Source: DASZVP01 sp035546935 (GTDB lineage Bacteria > Patescibacteriota > Saccharimonadia > Saccharimonadales > UBA4665). From it: a DNA stretch of 64,000 nt. A program made the translations under genes and the position numbers. The stretch covers positions 558,001 through 622,000 of the forward strand of contig DASZVP010000002.1 of NCBI GenBank assembly GCA_035546935.1, written 5' to 3'. Within the stretch, counting starts at the first letter, position 1, and every line of letters begins with the position of its first letter. Shown here one piece after another: positions 7,742-16,820 of this stretch. The notes beneath the pieces are model-generated. The model searched no databases. It saw nothing but the letters and a program-made list of their open reading frames with translations, and was not told where the DNA came from.

Positions 7742-7767
7742 AAATACCACTTTTTGTGGTATTTTTA
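7742..7767 (+). terminator. Intrinsic terminator after the tRNA-linked element
   Basis: AAATACCAC, loop TTTTT, GTGGTATTTTT. It stands just before the ATG of the next gene, so it separates the tRNA region from the orphan genes. Part of the T-rich tail could also act as a weak -10 for that gene. Confidence 0.75.
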
Positions 7768-7772
7768 GTTTT

Positions 7773-8381
7773 ATGAGTTTTGATTCTGTTGTTCGAAACA
7801 CCCAACGTTATGGTGGCCGTGAAGCGGTTGGCTCAGCATTATGGCTAGAACACTGCCAGGGCTTAGTCGTGCCTGCAGATAGTGCTGATGCCATAATCAC
7901 TCCCGGTGATTTACGCGCTGACGAAAAAGACTTTGCTACCAACGGTTATGTTCAGCCACACAAACTTGATCGTAAAGTACTTAAAGGGTTGGCTTCGACT
8001 CAATTGCTTAGAAATTATCTTTTGCCAGCTTTGCCGGTGCGCATGACTGGCGATTCTCGTATGGAAGAATTGCTCTTAAGTACAGAGGTTATTACACATA
8101 ATATTCCTGTTGAACTTACCGACTCAGTCGGCACTACTGTGATCAGTAGCGACAGACCCGACATCGTGCCAACTTTTTCAATACGCTTCGTGCCAACCGT
8201 GGGTGAAATTGAAAGTTTCGGCATTTATCCTGCTTCTTCACATGATGCCTACGCCATCAACGCTGTTGAAGTTGATGATAAGTCATACCGCGCAGTCATC
8301 GGTGGCCGCGTATTAATTGAGTGCTTCAAGGTGCCTCAAGACGAAGAATTGCCACCGCAAATCGCTCCCCATCAATTCTAG
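7773..8381 (+). CDS. Hypothetical protein, 202 aa
   Basis: No family is recognised. The protein has no membrane segment or signal peptide. It is mixed alpha/beta with a beta-rich C-terminal half (SYRAVIGGRVLIECFKVP). Codon use is visibly more A/T-rich than in the flanking housekeeping genes. It is the first of three orphans (7773-9967) that stand directly behind the tRNA-Asn repeat, a typical place for acquired DNA. ATG 7773 is the first start in the frame. Confidence 0.65.
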   Translation: MSFDSVVRNTQRYGGREAVGSALWLEHCQGLVVPADSADAIITPGDLRADEKDFATNGYVQPHKLDRKVLKGLASTQLLRNYLLPALPVRMTGDSRMEELLLSTEVITHNIPVELTDSVGTTVISSDRPDIVPTFSIRFVPTVGEIESFGIYPASSHDAYAINAVEVDDKSYRAVIGGRVLIECFKVPQDEELPPQIAPHQF

Positions 8382-8423
8382 AGCTAGACACAAGCCAGTA
8401 AATATACTAAAGTAGGCTTCGAT

Positions 8424-9260
8424 ATGCGTGGAGTAGCTGCCGGAACAGTTTTAGCAACCGGATTAACTCTTGCTGGCTGTGCTAGTGGCCATCCCGAAGC
8501 CGTACCAAGACCTGTGGTCAGCCCAGCTCTTGACTGCGATCAGCCACGCGCTGCGCCACTATTAGTTGAAGACTGCGAAGCCGTTGTCAAAACAGGCTTT
8601 GAGCCTTATTACCCAGTGGTCAGATTTGCACTTAAGAACGTCACGGTTTATCAGAATGAGCTCCCCCGAGGTCCGGTCATCAGGCCAACCGATGTAGAGA
8701 TGGTGCTGCTGGATAGTGTTCACACCAAGTCGTTCTCTCGCACTAACAGTGCGTATACGCCCGAAGATTCCGGTGCCTTTTATGAGAGAAAAACCCGAGT
8801 CGACACAGTCTTTGATGCCGACACCATGGACCCCGAGCAAGAAGAAGTGGTTACGCTGCACGAGCTTAACCATGCTTATTATGCTAGCCAACGTGGTTAT
8901 CCAATGCCGTCCCGTAAAGCCACCAACAAAGAGGTCACTGACAGCGTGCTTGAAGAAATTGAGATGATGACCAACACTCAGGACTTTATGAAGGTGTTGT
9001 ATGGCCAAAAATATGCCGACTTCATCGACAAGACTACCCACACGCTTATAGATGCCAATGGAGTCTTCCCAGAGATAACTCGCAACCAACTTGAGTCAGC
9101 ACTCGGCATGAAACTCAACACCGAGAAGTTTAATTTCTTCTTGAGTGCCGTAAAATATGCAGCTGTTTTTGAGGCATACGATTTAACCTACGGCCGCGGC
9201 GCTACTGCAGCTCGAAACTACAAGTTTGAGTTTGTACTCAAATCTCTAGGCGGCAAGTAG
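8424..9260 (+). CDS. Lipoprotein with an HExxH zinc-metallopeptidase-like motif
   Basis: The 278-residue product begins with a short signal peptide and a lipobox LAGC, so Cys19 should be lipidated and the protein held on the outer face of the membrane. HELNH at residues 146-150 fits the HExxH signature of zincin peptidases. A conserved-looking EEIEMM helix follows about 40 residues later and could supply the third zinc ligand. Nothing else identifies the family, so peptidase activity is inferred from the motif alone. TATACT at about 8406-8411 lies 12 nt before the ATG. It ends 2 nt before the next gene. Confidence 0.7.
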   Translation: MRGVAAGTVLATGLTLAGCASGHPEAVPRPVVSPALDCDQPRAAPLLVEDCEAVVKTGFEPYYPVVRFALKNVTVYQNELPRGPVIRPTDVEMVLLDSVHTKSFSRTNSAYTPEDSGAFYERKTRVDTVFDADTMDPEQEEVVTLHELNHAYYASQRGYPMPSRKATNKEVTDSVLEEIEMMTNTQDFMKVLYGQKYADFIDKTTHTLIDANGVFPEITRNQLESALGMKLNTEKFNFFLSAVKYAAVFEAYDLTYGRGATAARNYKFEFVLKSLGGK

Positions 9261-9262
9261 TC

Positions 9263-9967
9263 ATGGCGGACGCCGAGCGAACCATTATTATTCCGCATAC
9301 CGGAACGGACGGTTACAGCGTAGTTACCGAGCTACCTCCACGTCGCATTTCAAAATGGGAGCCGCCAGTAAGTACTACCGGGCTGGTGTCTATCAAATAT
9401 GAGCTCGGTGATGAGCTTAAAGCAGCCGAAATGCGCATTTACTCTGATGAGCAACGCCTCAGATCGGGTTTTTTGAGCCAGTACTTTTACGAAGTTACAT
9501 GGCCAACGGATCATGACCAGGATGCAGCGATCGACTTTTTTGAGCCCTTGTTTGAAATGCTCGCAGCCGCCAAAAAGACGAGCGATTCTAAAGAAGTTGC
9601 GAGGCAGGGTGACATTGATACGGGCTGGAACTATTGGAAAGCAATTGCTGAACACCATGATTATGATTTTCACCTAGATCTAGGCTGGTTTGTTTATGGC
9701 GCCGCCTCAAAGTGGTTTGATCTAATATATATGGCTCCACGCCCGGATGAGTGGGAATCCGACAATGTGCCACCCAGCGATATCACACTATACAGCGACA
9801 CCAGCTTGCGTAGCCCAGTCCTGCAGGAGTGGATGGCCGCCACGATCTCAGCTGGCGCCACAGATAAGGTCGGCGACATCCTTGGGCAATTCGATGACGC
9901 CTTCACGCACTTTATTGGTACCTCAGCGACACGGAGTTTGCCGCAACTTCTGGCAATTGAAGACTAG
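9263..9967 (+). CDS. Hypothetical protein, 234 aa
   Basis: No known domain is seen. The product is acidic and soluble, rich in Trp, Asp and Glu, with no signal peptide. It starts 2 nt after the HExxH lipoprotein gene, so the two are probably one transcript. A cytoplasmic partner, immunity-like or accessory role is possible but only a guess. Confidence 0.6.
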   Translation: MADAERTIIIPHTGTDGYSVVTELPPRRISKWEPPVSTTGLVSIKYELGDELKAAEMRIYSDEQRLRSGFLSQYFYEVTWPTDHDQDAAIDFFEPLFEMLAAAKKTSDSKEVARQGDIDTGWNYWKAIAEHHDYDFHLDLGWFVYGAASKWFDLIYMAPRPDEWESDNVPPSDITLYSDTSLRSPVLQEWMAATISAGATDKVGDILGQFDDAFTHFIGTSATRSLPQLLAIED

Positions 9968-10019
9968 CTGTCTAAATTGTCGGTTTTATGCAATAATCAG
10001 CTCATAAAGAGGGAAGGCT

Positions 10020-10382
10020 ATGGCAAAAATTCTTTTAGTCGAAGATGACGCTAAACTGATTGAAAGCTATACTTTTTTGCTCACCCAAGTTGGACACGAA
10101 GTCCAACAAGCTATCAACGGCGCTGAAGGCATTGAAAAGGTTAAATCTTTTCAGCCCGACTTAGTACTCCTCGACATGTTAATGCCCGGCAGCAACGGCT
10201 TGGAATTTCTGCAGCAACTCCGCGACACAGGATCCACAGCGAAGGTGGTGGTCATGAGTAACCTCGACAACTTCCAGGCTGAACTTGAAGCCTCCAAGCT
10301 GGGTGCTGAGAGTTACATTCTTAAATCAAGCCTGTCGCCAACTCAGCTAGCCGATCTAGTTAAGGCCGAAATCGGGGACTAA
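10020..10382 (+). CDS. Stand-alone response-regulator receiver protein
   Basis: The 120-residue product is a single CheY-like receiver: acidic pair EDD at residues 8-10, phospho-acceptor Asp in LVLLDMLMP (about 53), Ser in VVVMSN, and Lys in YILKSS. There is no output domain. A good Shine-Dalgarno (GAGGGAAGG) precedes the ATG, unlike many neighbours. No kinase gene is adjacent. Two similar receivers (32010-32423, 39862-40854) occur in the window. Confidence 0.92.
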   Translation: MAKILLVEDDAKLIESYTFLLTQVGHEVQQAINGAEGIEKVKSFQPDLVLLDMLMPGSNGLEFLQQLRDTGSTAKVVVMSNLDNFQAELEASKLGAESYILKSSLSPTQLADLVKAEIGD

Positions 10383-10438
10383 CCCTCGGCGTTAAAAAGA
10401 TAACTGTGCCTGGCAAGCTGATTCCATATACTGGTGGC

Positions 10439-10579
10439 ATGAGTGATGCAGATTCCGACAACGAAGATAAGAATGACAGCCTGGACCCGCTTGCGGGCAT
10501 GGGCGAACGCGCCGCCAAGGCTGCTGACGAGATGATTGCCGAGCAGAGAGCCAAGCTGGAAGAGGAAGAATCATCCTAG
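10439..10579 (+). CDS. Small acidic protein, 46 aa
   Basis: A short ORF with a clear leaderless-type signal: TATACT at 10427-10432 ends 6 nt before ATG 10439. The product is very acidic at both ends (DADSDNEDKND, EEEESS) with an Ala-rich helix between. The 3' end overlaps the last bases of the convergent MFS gene. No function is known. The promoter spacing is the main support. Confidence 0.55.
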   Translation: MSDADSDNEDKNDSLDPLAGMGERAAKAADEMIAEQRAKLEEEESS

Positions 10580-11781
10580 CTGCGGTTCCCGAACACGCAT
10601 TATGAAAAACAGGCTGAGTAGTGTCAGCAGGCCAGCGACAAGCCAGTAGGCCGCGTATCCGTTAGTTGACCCAAACCAAGGCTTAGCTAGTGTAATTGCT
10701 ATTCCACAGAGCAGCGGACCAAGAAACGAGCCCAAGCCCCGACTAAAGCCAAAAAGTCCGGACATTGCGCCATGGCGCTCATTGCCGAGCATCCGCATAA
10801 ATAATGCATATGGCAAAATCATCGCCGTGGTGGCAGCAGCCGAAACTATGGGAATCACAAAAATAACAATACTGGAATGCGTGAAAGCAGGAATACTGAC
10901 ACCGGCCCCGTAAATAGTTGCGGCCAATGTCAGAACTCGCACATAGCCGAAACGATCTGCCAACTTGCCAACCAACGGCGCCATTACGAATAGCCCTATG
11001 GCAGCTACCGGGAAAATAATGCCCGACACAAAGCTATGGCTTCGACCAAGACCATGCACAAAATATAACACCACAAAAGCCTGAATCGATTGCAAGGTAG
11101 CGTTCCAGCAAGCGTTGGCTATCACCATGCGGCGGATATCTGGCTTCTCCTTGACAGTTTGCCAGAGAAGGTAAATGGTCTGTTGAAAGCTTTCAGCACT
11201 ACGCTTAATTTTTTGCTGGCGATGACGAGCGAGCACACCGGCAATTTCAAAAGTTACTATACCCACGAACGCAGCCGCCACAATAAAGGGCAGAGGCTGC
11301 CAAACCGACAGCAAAAACCCGCCACTAACCAATGCTCCAAATGAGCCGACTACCCGCCAAACACCTTCGGCGCTGCCGAACGACCGCTATATTCAGGCGG
11401 TATGAGATCAGGGTATAGTGCCCAATATGGTGCTAAATACGCGTAATAGCCAATATAAAACAAGGCCACCATCAGCCCGATTAGCACTAACGAATGTTCC
11501 ACGCCCGCTAACACCAGGGCCGCAGCCATGGCAAGTGCGGAGGGAATTAAATACTTACTGCGCTCCGAGACAAAATGCACTCTGTCAACCAGCACTCCAA
11601 AAATAAAAGGCATGAACAGACCAAAAAACCCTTCGGCGCCAATCACCAGACCAATAATTATAGGATTAGTCAGCTGGACTAGACGACTCGGCAAGTAAGC
11701 GGTAAGAATAGTGACAGCATATGTCAGGCCCAAGCTGGGCATACCGAGCATCACCATAAAGCGTACGGGAGAGTGTTTCAT
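10571..11781 (-). pseudogene. Major facilitator superfamily transporter, interrupted by a frameshift
   Basis: Two minus-strand frames together make one 12-helix MFS protein. The N-terminal half starts at ATG 11781 (MKHSPVRFMVMLGMPSLGLT) and ends early at 11350 after GRSAAPKVFGG. The C-terminal half continues in another frame with EGVWRVVGSFGALVSGG and runs to 10571. Adding one C to the CC run near 11368 would restore SAAPEGVWRVVG without a gap. The break lies near the middle of the protein. It is either a real pseudogene or a one-base assembly error. The substrate is unknown. Confidence 0.75.
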
Positions 11782-11867
11782 GCCTTGCTTTGAGCTTGCG
11801 CTCCCGAAGGTTAACGGCGCAATTAAAATTGCCACGGCGTACAATAGAAGAGTATGAATATTCAGCC

Positions 11868-12308
11868 ATGAAAGCCACTGTAGCCACCAGATTAAGCATT
11901 GCCGCAACTCGGGAAGAGGTTTTCAAATATTTAACCGACCTGAGGTATCACTATTTGTGGAACCCACAGGTTCGCAAAATTAGCACCACCGAAAAAGTTA
12001 AGCTGGGCAGTCATTTTACGACCGAAAGTCAGATCTTGGGCGTCAAAATCAGAGCTAAAAATGTCGTGACCGAACTGGACCCGCCGGTTAAGTTTTCGCT
12101 GGAAAATAAGCTTGGTACGGTACGATATTTGGCTAAGTTTAGGTTGAAGTCGGATGGGAATAAAACGTTGGTCAGGCTTGCCACCACCGTGGAAGCCGAC
12201 AACAGCATCGGCTTCTTTACTGTGCCGGTTTTAAAACAACTGGCACTGCGCGAGCTTAAAACAGATCTCCATGCCTTGAAAGTTGCGGTGGAAAATCAGC
12301 TGCACTAA
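11868..12308 (+). CDS. SRPBCC (START/Bet v1-like) family protein
   Basis: The 146-residue product has an N-terminal ATRLSIAATREEVFKYLTD helix-strand start, a WNPQVRK loop, and repeated beta strands with a final long helix (LRELKTDLHALKVAVENQL). This fits the hydrophobic-ligand-binding SRPBCC fold. The frame is open upstream, but the MFS start region lies there, so ATG 11868 is chosen. TACAAT at 11840-11845 would give a short leader. A five-codon ORF at 11854 overlaps the start. An intrinsic terminator follows. Confidence 0.78.
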   Translation: MKATVATRLSIAATREEVFKYLTDLRYHYLWNPQVRKISTTEKVKLGSHFTTESQILGVKIRAKNVVTELDPPVKFSLENKLGTVRYLAKFRLKSDGNKTLVRLATTVEADNSIGFFTVPVLKQLALRELKTDLHALKVAVENQLH

Positions 12309-12336
12309 AAAGACCCCTCATTACAGGGGTCTTTTT
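12307..12336. terminator. Intrinsic terminator between convergent genes
   Basis: AAAAAGACCCCT, loop CATTAC, AGGGGTCTTTTT. The A and T tracts allow use from both strands. Confidence 0.9.
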
Positions 12337-12348
12337 GTATGGCCAGCC

Positions 12349-12711
12349 TTAGCGCATGGCGGCGTGGGTCTTATGCTCGTCTTGGAGGTGGGCAACTTCA
12401 AAGCCGTCCCAGTAGGACAGCAGGAAGACGGCGATAGCTGAAAGCACTTCGCTCCACATCGCGCCATTGCTGTTTGTAAAGGCAAACGCGGAAATAAACA
12501 GCCAGACAGCGGCTAGACCACTGATCCAACTTGGCAGCGTGATTTCCCAAAAGAGCTGCACTAAGCCGGCAAGCGCCATAATGACGCCTGTTACGATGAC
12601 GCTGGCTCGTGCTCCTGTGGACATCGCAAGCCAAATGGGCGATATAGCTACCCAAATACCAACCAAGAGAATTATTATGCTGGCAAATACGGACTGACTC
12701 TTAAATTCCAT
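12349..12711 (-). CDS. SPW-repeat family membrane protein
   Basis: The 120-residue protein has four predicted membrane helices and the diagnostic Ser-Pro-Trp-like motifs: SPIWLA after the first helix and LPSWISG after the second pair. SPW proteins are small integral membrane proteins of unknown function. A GAGGAG Shine-Dalgarno precedes the ATG, so it belongs to the leadered class. The gene points towards the SRPBCC gene and shares its terminator. Confidence 0.85.
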   Translation of the reverse strand: MEFKSQSVFASIIILLVGIWVAISPIWLAMSTGARASVIVTGVIMALAGLVQLFWEITLPSWISGLAAVWLFISAFAFTNSNGAMWSEVLSAIAVFLLSYWDGFEVAHLQDEHKTHAAMR

Positions 12712-12839
12712 AATAATCTCCTCGTTTCGTTAAAATTAATGATCGACCTTTTCGCGTACCTCCTTTCTGTATTTTATTTTGGCGAAAAACCTAGATTAGC
12801 GCAGGGTATTTTTTCACAAACCGCTGCTGACCGATCGGA

Positions 12840-13433
12840 CTAATCGTTGCCTATACGTTGTGGTGGCAAAGAGATGACGTTGGCGCCATTAAAAGCATAG
12901 CTCTCGCTAGGGCGATCGGCTGCTATTGGTTGGTGCAAGTGCTTGAAAAGTTCGGCCAAGCTGACCTCGCCTCTGAGGTCATCAGGAACCCAGCTGCTAA
13001 CTAACCGCACTATTTCCGGGTCATCTTCATAAACTGGAACTAGCCCAACAGTATGGCAATAACCGTCGCGGCCACGCTTGCAATCGTCGGTCAAAATATC
13101 AATGGCTACCCGATCACCATCTTCAATCATACGGGCCACGCTATTTACAAAGCCGCGGCGGGTTCGTAATCTGCGAAATTTATAATCATCATAAGTGGCG
13201 CCTAGCTCAACTGCAATCTGGCCGTAAAGGTATTTATAAAGCGGGTTACGTTCGCGTCTTTGCTGCCCCCGATAGCTGAGAGCTATATCTACAATTTCTT
13301 CGTAGTGATAATACGTTTCGGGCTGGACGCCACGATATAAAGTAAGCTGGTCCAAGGCTGCCGGAAAGCAGGTACCCGTTTCCGGACCTGTGATTCCCAA
13401 CTCTCTGTTTCGTTTGTAGCTTGCGCGACTCAT
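12840..13433 (-). CDS. Hypothetical protein with a papain-like Cys/His arrangement
   Basis: The 197-residue product is not recognised with certainty. A Cys near the N-terminus in GTCFPAALDQL (Cys22) at the start of a helix, and a later GYCHTVGLVPVYEDD (His127) on a strand, resemble the C39/papain-like cysteine peptidase layout. Overall similarity is too low to be sure. There is no signal peptide. The gene is divergent from the VOC gene at 13525. Confidence 0.6.
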   Translation of the reverse strand: MSRASYKRNRELGITGPETGTCFPAALDQLTLYRGVQPETYYHYEEIVDIALSYRGQQRRERNPLYKYLYGQIAVELGATYDDYKFRRLRTRRGFVNSVARMIEDGDRVAIDILTDDCKRGRDGYCHTVGLVPVYEDDPEIVRLVSSWVPDDLRGEVSLAELFKHLHQPIAADRPSESYAFNGANVISLPPQRIGND

Positions 13434-13524
13434 GGTCTTAGCTGAATATCGATATTATTCCTCGCTTCGGTAAAAATCAATAGGTGATTTTTTGTTATGA
13501 TGTAAGCAGTAATCAAGGAGGGAT

Positions 13525-13986
13525 ATGACACAGAAAATTGCGGCTTGTTTGTGGTTCGACGGCAACGCTAAAGAGGCGGTTGATTATTACTTATCGGTCT
13601 TCCCAGATAGCAAGATTCTGACAACTGAGCATTATCCCAACAGCACAGAGGAGGGTTTGGCTGACTTTCAAAAAGACATGGCAGGCAAAGTCTTAACTAT
13701 TGAGTTTGAGCTGGCTGGCCAACACTTTACGGCCCTAAACGCCGGCCCGGAATTTAAGTTTAATGAAGCCGTGTCTTTTGTGATCACCTGCAAAGATCAG
13801 GCGGAAATCGATTACTACTGGGAGAAATTGTCCAAAGTGCCGGAGTCCGAGCAATGCGGTTGGTGCAAAGATCAATTCGGCCTCAGCTGGCAAATTGTGC
13901 CGGAAAACATGGGCGAACTTATGCAACGACCTAATGCCTTTGCACATCTGATGGAAATGCATAAGCTAGAGATTGACAAGTTTTAG
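13525..13986 (+). CDS. PhnB-like VOC superfamily protein
   Basis: The 153-residue product matches the PhnB/3-demethylubiquinone-methyltransferase-like subgroup of vicinal-oxygen-chelate proteins: KIAACLWFDGNAKEAVDYY, VLTIEFELAGQHFTALNAGP, and C-terminal CGWCKDQFGLSWQIVP. These proteins are often named methyltransferases but are probably small-molecule binding or isomerase folds. The actual substrate is unknown. It has one of the strongest Shine-Dalgarno sequences of the window (AAGGAGGG, 4 nt before ATG). Confidence 0.88.
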   Translation: MTQKIAACLWFDGNAKEAVDYYLSVFPDSKILTTEHYPNSTEEGLADFQKDMAGKVLTIEFELAGQHFTALNAGPEFKFNEAVSFVITCKDQAEIDYYWEKLSKVPESEQCGWCKDQFGLSWQIVPENMGELMQRPNAFAHLMEMHKLEIDKF

Positions 13987-14015
13987 CCAAGCCAAGCGGT
14001 GCTACAATGAGCGTT

Positions 14016-14741
14016 ATGGAACTCGTTGATTTGCCACTGCTGAAGCCAAAAGTGGTCTTAGGCATTGCTGCCCACCCAGACGATTTGGACGTCACCGCCG
14101 GTGGCACCATGGCGGCATTTGCCGCACAGGGGGCTGAGGTTCATTACCTCATTTTGACCGATGGCAGCAAAGGTTCTGATGACCCTAACCTGAGTTCGGC
14201 TGATCTTGTAAAATTGCGTGAAGCCGAGCAACGCGACGCCGTGGCAGCTGTTGGCGGCAAAGATGTGCACTTTTTGGGCTATCCGGATGCTGAGCTAGAA
14301 ATTACCATGCAACTGAAGCGCGACATTGTGCGTGTGATTCGAACTGTTTGTCCGGATGTAGTGGTTGCCCTCGATCCGTCCGTGCTGTATTCGGCCGGTC
14401 GTGGCTACATCAATCACCCTGACCACCGGGCTGCTGGACAGGCAGCTTTGGACGCTGTTTTTCCCTTGGCCCGTGATCATCTGACCTTTCCTGAACTGGC
14501 AGCTGAAGGGTGCAAGCCACACAAAACCAAGACAATTTTGCTGACCAACTTTAACGAGCATAACTTTGTAGTCGATATCTCTGACACTTTTGATAAAAAA
14601 ATGGATGCCATCAAAGCCCACGCCAGCCAATTTGACGATCCGGATGGAATGCGCGATTGGTTACTGCAAATGGCCGAGAAACTTGGCGCCGAGGCCGGCT
14701 ACCACTTAGGCGAAGGTTTCGTGCGCATCGATATCCGCTAG
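14016..14741 (+). CDS. LmbE/PIG-L family N-deacetylase
   Basis: The 241-residue product has the family signature AHPDDLDVTAGGTMA near the N-terminus and NHPDHRAAG in the middle, whose His and Asp residues bind zinc. It should remove acetyl groups from a GlcNAc-type sugar conjugate in the cytosol. The frame opens at 14007, but that ATG lies inside TACAAT (14003-14008), so ATG 14016, 7 nt after the -10, is chosen. It ends 2 nt before the DUF3817 gene, which is probably cotranscribed. Confidence 0.9.
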   Translation: MELVDLPLLKPKVVLGIAAHPDDLDVTAGGTMAAFAAQGAEVHYLILTDGSKGSDDPNLSSADLVKLREAEQRDAVAAVGGKDVHFLGYPDAELEITMQLKRDIVRVIRTVCPDVVVALDPSVLYSAGRGYINHPDHRAAGQAALDAVFPLARDHLTFPELAAEGCKPHKTKTILLTNFNEHNFVVDISDTFDKKMDAIKAHASQFDDPDGMRDWLLQMAEKLGAEAGYHLGEGFVRIDIR

Positions 14742-14743
14742 TT

Positions 14744-15148
14744 ATGGCCAGCTTGCTTAGACGCTTTGAGCGCAACCAGATTTTTTCCAACGACGAAGCC
14801 TGGTTATTATTCCGTATTGCCGCTTTGGGTGAAGCTTTTGGTTGGACGCTGCTAATTATTGGCATTACCCTGGAGCGTTATCTTCTGCCTGGCAATTATT
14901 GGTCAGTGCTATTGGCCGGCCGAATTCACGGCACTCTGTTCTTTTTATATCTGTTGGCAACGCTTGGCCTGTATCCAAATTTGCACTGGTCGCGCGGTCG
15001 CGGCCTTGCAGCCTTGCTAGCCAGCGTGCCGCCATACGGCTCCTTAATTTTTGAGCGTTGGGCCAGTTATCGGCGCCAGCGCCGGCGCTTGCAAATTTAT
15101 AGCCGTTCCTTGCTCTGCAAAATGCTGGCAGATAGTCTTGCAGCCTAA
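14744..15148 (+). CDS. DUF3817-family membrane protein
   Basis: The 134-residue protein has about three membrane helices and the DUF3817 landmarks: FRIAALGEAFGW, a GRIHGTLFFLYL motif with conserved His-Gly, and ASVPPYGSLIFERW. The family has no known function. The frame opens in the preceding gene, but ATG 14744 is 2 nt after the LmbE stop. The C-terminal tail is Arg-rich and cytoplasmic. Confidence 0.82.
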   Translation: MASLLRRFERNQIFSNDEAWLLFRIAALGEAFGWTLLIIGITLERYLLPGNYWSVLLAGRIHGTLFFLYLLATLGLYPNLHWSRGRGLAALLASVPPYGSLIFERWASYRRQRRRLQIYSRSLLCKMLADSLAA

Positions 15149-15171
15149 GTAAAACTGTTACAATAAACTTC

Positions 15172-15648
15172 ATGCACGAAGTCGTTCAAATTGTTGCTAA
15201 AGACTTTATTATTCTGCCGCTGCTTTTGATGATCATCACCTGGTGGCGACTGGAACGACAGCAAAAACGCCGCTTCATTATTCTGGCTATCCTCTCTGGA
15301 GTTTTGGCCGGCGCACTGGCGGTTTTGGCCAGCCATCTTTATAAAGATCCGCGGCCCTTTGTCGTCGGGCACTTCAGGCCTTATTTCCCGCACGGCGCCG
15401 ACAACGGTTTTGTTTCTGACCATACGCTGTTGGGGATTTGGGCGGCAGCTATAACACTGGTTTATAGCCGCCGTTTGGGCTGGCTGGCCTTGGTCCTGGC
15501 GCTATTGGTTGGCTTGGCCCGTGTAGTCGCCGGTGTTCATCACTTGGTCGACATTATTGCGGCAGCTGTCATTAGTGTGGGCAGCGTGCTGATCATGAAA
15601 CAAGTCTTAAAGGCTCTCGCCAGAACAAGACAAAAAAATGCTAGTTGA
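15172..15648 (+). CDS. PAP2-family phosphatase, likely undecaprenyl-pyrophosphate phosphatase (BcrC-like)
   Basis: The 158-residue membrane protein shows the three PAP2 motifs: KDPRPF, SDHT (in place of PSGH) and RVVAGVHHLVD. Such enzymes recycle the lipid carrier for peptidoglycan synthesis or dephosphorylate lipids on the outer face. TACAAT at 15159-15164 lies 7 nt before the ATG, so the transcript should be leaderless. The 3' end overlaps the protease gene by 11 bp, which suggests coupling. Confidence 0.88.
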   Translation: MHEVVQIVAKDFIILPLLLMIITWWRLERQQKRRFIILAILSGVLAGALAVLASHLYKDPRPFVVGHFRPYFPHGADNGFVSDHTLLGIWAAAITLVYSRRLGWLALVLALLVGLARVVAGVHHLVDIIAAAVISVGSVLIMKQVLKALARTRQKNAS

Positions 15649-16804
15649 TATCTTAATTATAGTTTTGGCTGGGGTCTCGATTTATCGTGGCCAACAGATC
15701 GGCTTTGTACGGCAGCTGTGCTCGACGGTTGGCTTTTTCGGCGGCTTATTTATTGGTGCTTTACTTCAGCCACACACCGTTGCCTGGGCGCACACTCCTA
15801 CCAACAGGGCGCTCATAACTCTAGTCACCACTTTGGGTTTTGCATTGCTCTTATTAACCGGCGGCGAGTACCTAGGCGTCAGGCTCAAAAGATGGGCTGT
15901 TCAACGCTCCATCAACAAGTACGACAACGGGGCAGGTTCGGTTTTGAGCCTGGTCTCGTTATTGGCGAGCGTCTGGCTGCTGTCGGCCATTTTACTGACG
16001 CTGCCGTTCGTCGCCACGCGATCGGCCGTCCACAGCTCGCGCATTATCACCGCACTGAATAAACATCTGCCATCGGCCCCATCGGTTGTGGCCGATTTGA
16101 GCCGCCTGATTAACCCGAACGGGTTTCCTCAGGTCTTTATTGGCACCGAGCCGCTGCCGCAAGCCAATGTGAATTTGCCGTCGCTGGGCGAGATGGCCGC
16201 AGCCGTCCAGCATGACAAAAACTCAGTTGTCAAAGTTGAAGGGCAGGGCTGTGGAGGCATTGTCGAAGGCTCTGGCTTTGTGGCCGGCACCAACATTGTG
16301 GCCACCAACGCTCACGTCATTGCCGGTGTTAAGCACCCCTTCGTCCAAGACGTAAACGGCACACACGACGCCACCGTTATTTGGTTTGATCCCGACCTCG
16401 ACTTCGCAGTCCTGCGGGTTTCCAATTTAGCAGGACACAGTCTGGTTATTAACACCGACTTAGTCGCGCGCGATACACCTGCCGCCGTGCTCGGCTATCC
16501 TGGTGGCGGACCATTTACCGCTGGTACGGCAGCCGTTTTGAATCAATTTGAAGCTAGCGGCCGCGATATTTACGGGCAGGGCCAAACATTGCGCAGCATT
16601 TATAACTTGCAGGCAAAAGTGGTGCCCGGCAATTCTGGCGGCCCTCTGGTCGCCAAGGATGGCAGCGTCATCGGCATCGTTTTTGCTGAATCTACAACCT
16701 ATCAAAATGTAGGCTACGCGCTGACTACCGGGCCCGTATCACAGGCCATAAACCAAGCTGTTGCCAAAAACCAAACTGTCAGCACCGGCCGCTGCGCCCA
16801 GTAA
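15638..16804 (+). CDS. MarP-like CvpA-domain membrane serine protease
   Basis: The 388-residue protein combines a CvpA/colicin-V-production domain of four membrane helices (about residues 1-125) with a periplasm-facing trypsin-like protease. The protease motifs are VATNAHVIAG (His about 226), DLDFAVLRV (Asp about 254) and VPGNSGGPLV (Ser about 333). A CGG-containing segment opens the protease domain. MarP in mycobacteria acts in acid and oxidative stress by activating wall hydrolases, so a similar wall-stress role is plausible here. It overlaps the PAP2 gene, a wall-lipid enzyme. Confidence 0.9.
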   Translation: MLVDILIIVLAGVSIYRGQQIGFVRQLCSTVGFFGGLFIGALLQPHTVAWAHTPTNRALITLVTTLGFALLLLTGGEYLGVRLKRWAVQRSINKYDNGAGSVLSLVSLLASVWLLSAILLTLPFVATRSAVHSSRIITALNKHLPSAPSVVADLSRLINPNGFPQVFIGTEPLPQANVNLPSLGEMAAAVQHDKNSVVKVEGQGCGGIVEGSGFVAGTNIVATNAHVIAGVKHPFVQDVNGTHDATVIWFDPDLDFAVLRVSNLAGHSLVINTDLVARDTPAAVLGYPGGGPFTAGTAAVLNQFEASGRDIYGQGQTLRSIYNLQAKVVPGNSGGPLVAKDGSVIGIVFAESTTYQNVGYALTTGPVSQAINQAVAKNQTVSTGRCAQ

Positions 16805-16820
16805 TGTATACTAAAAGTAA

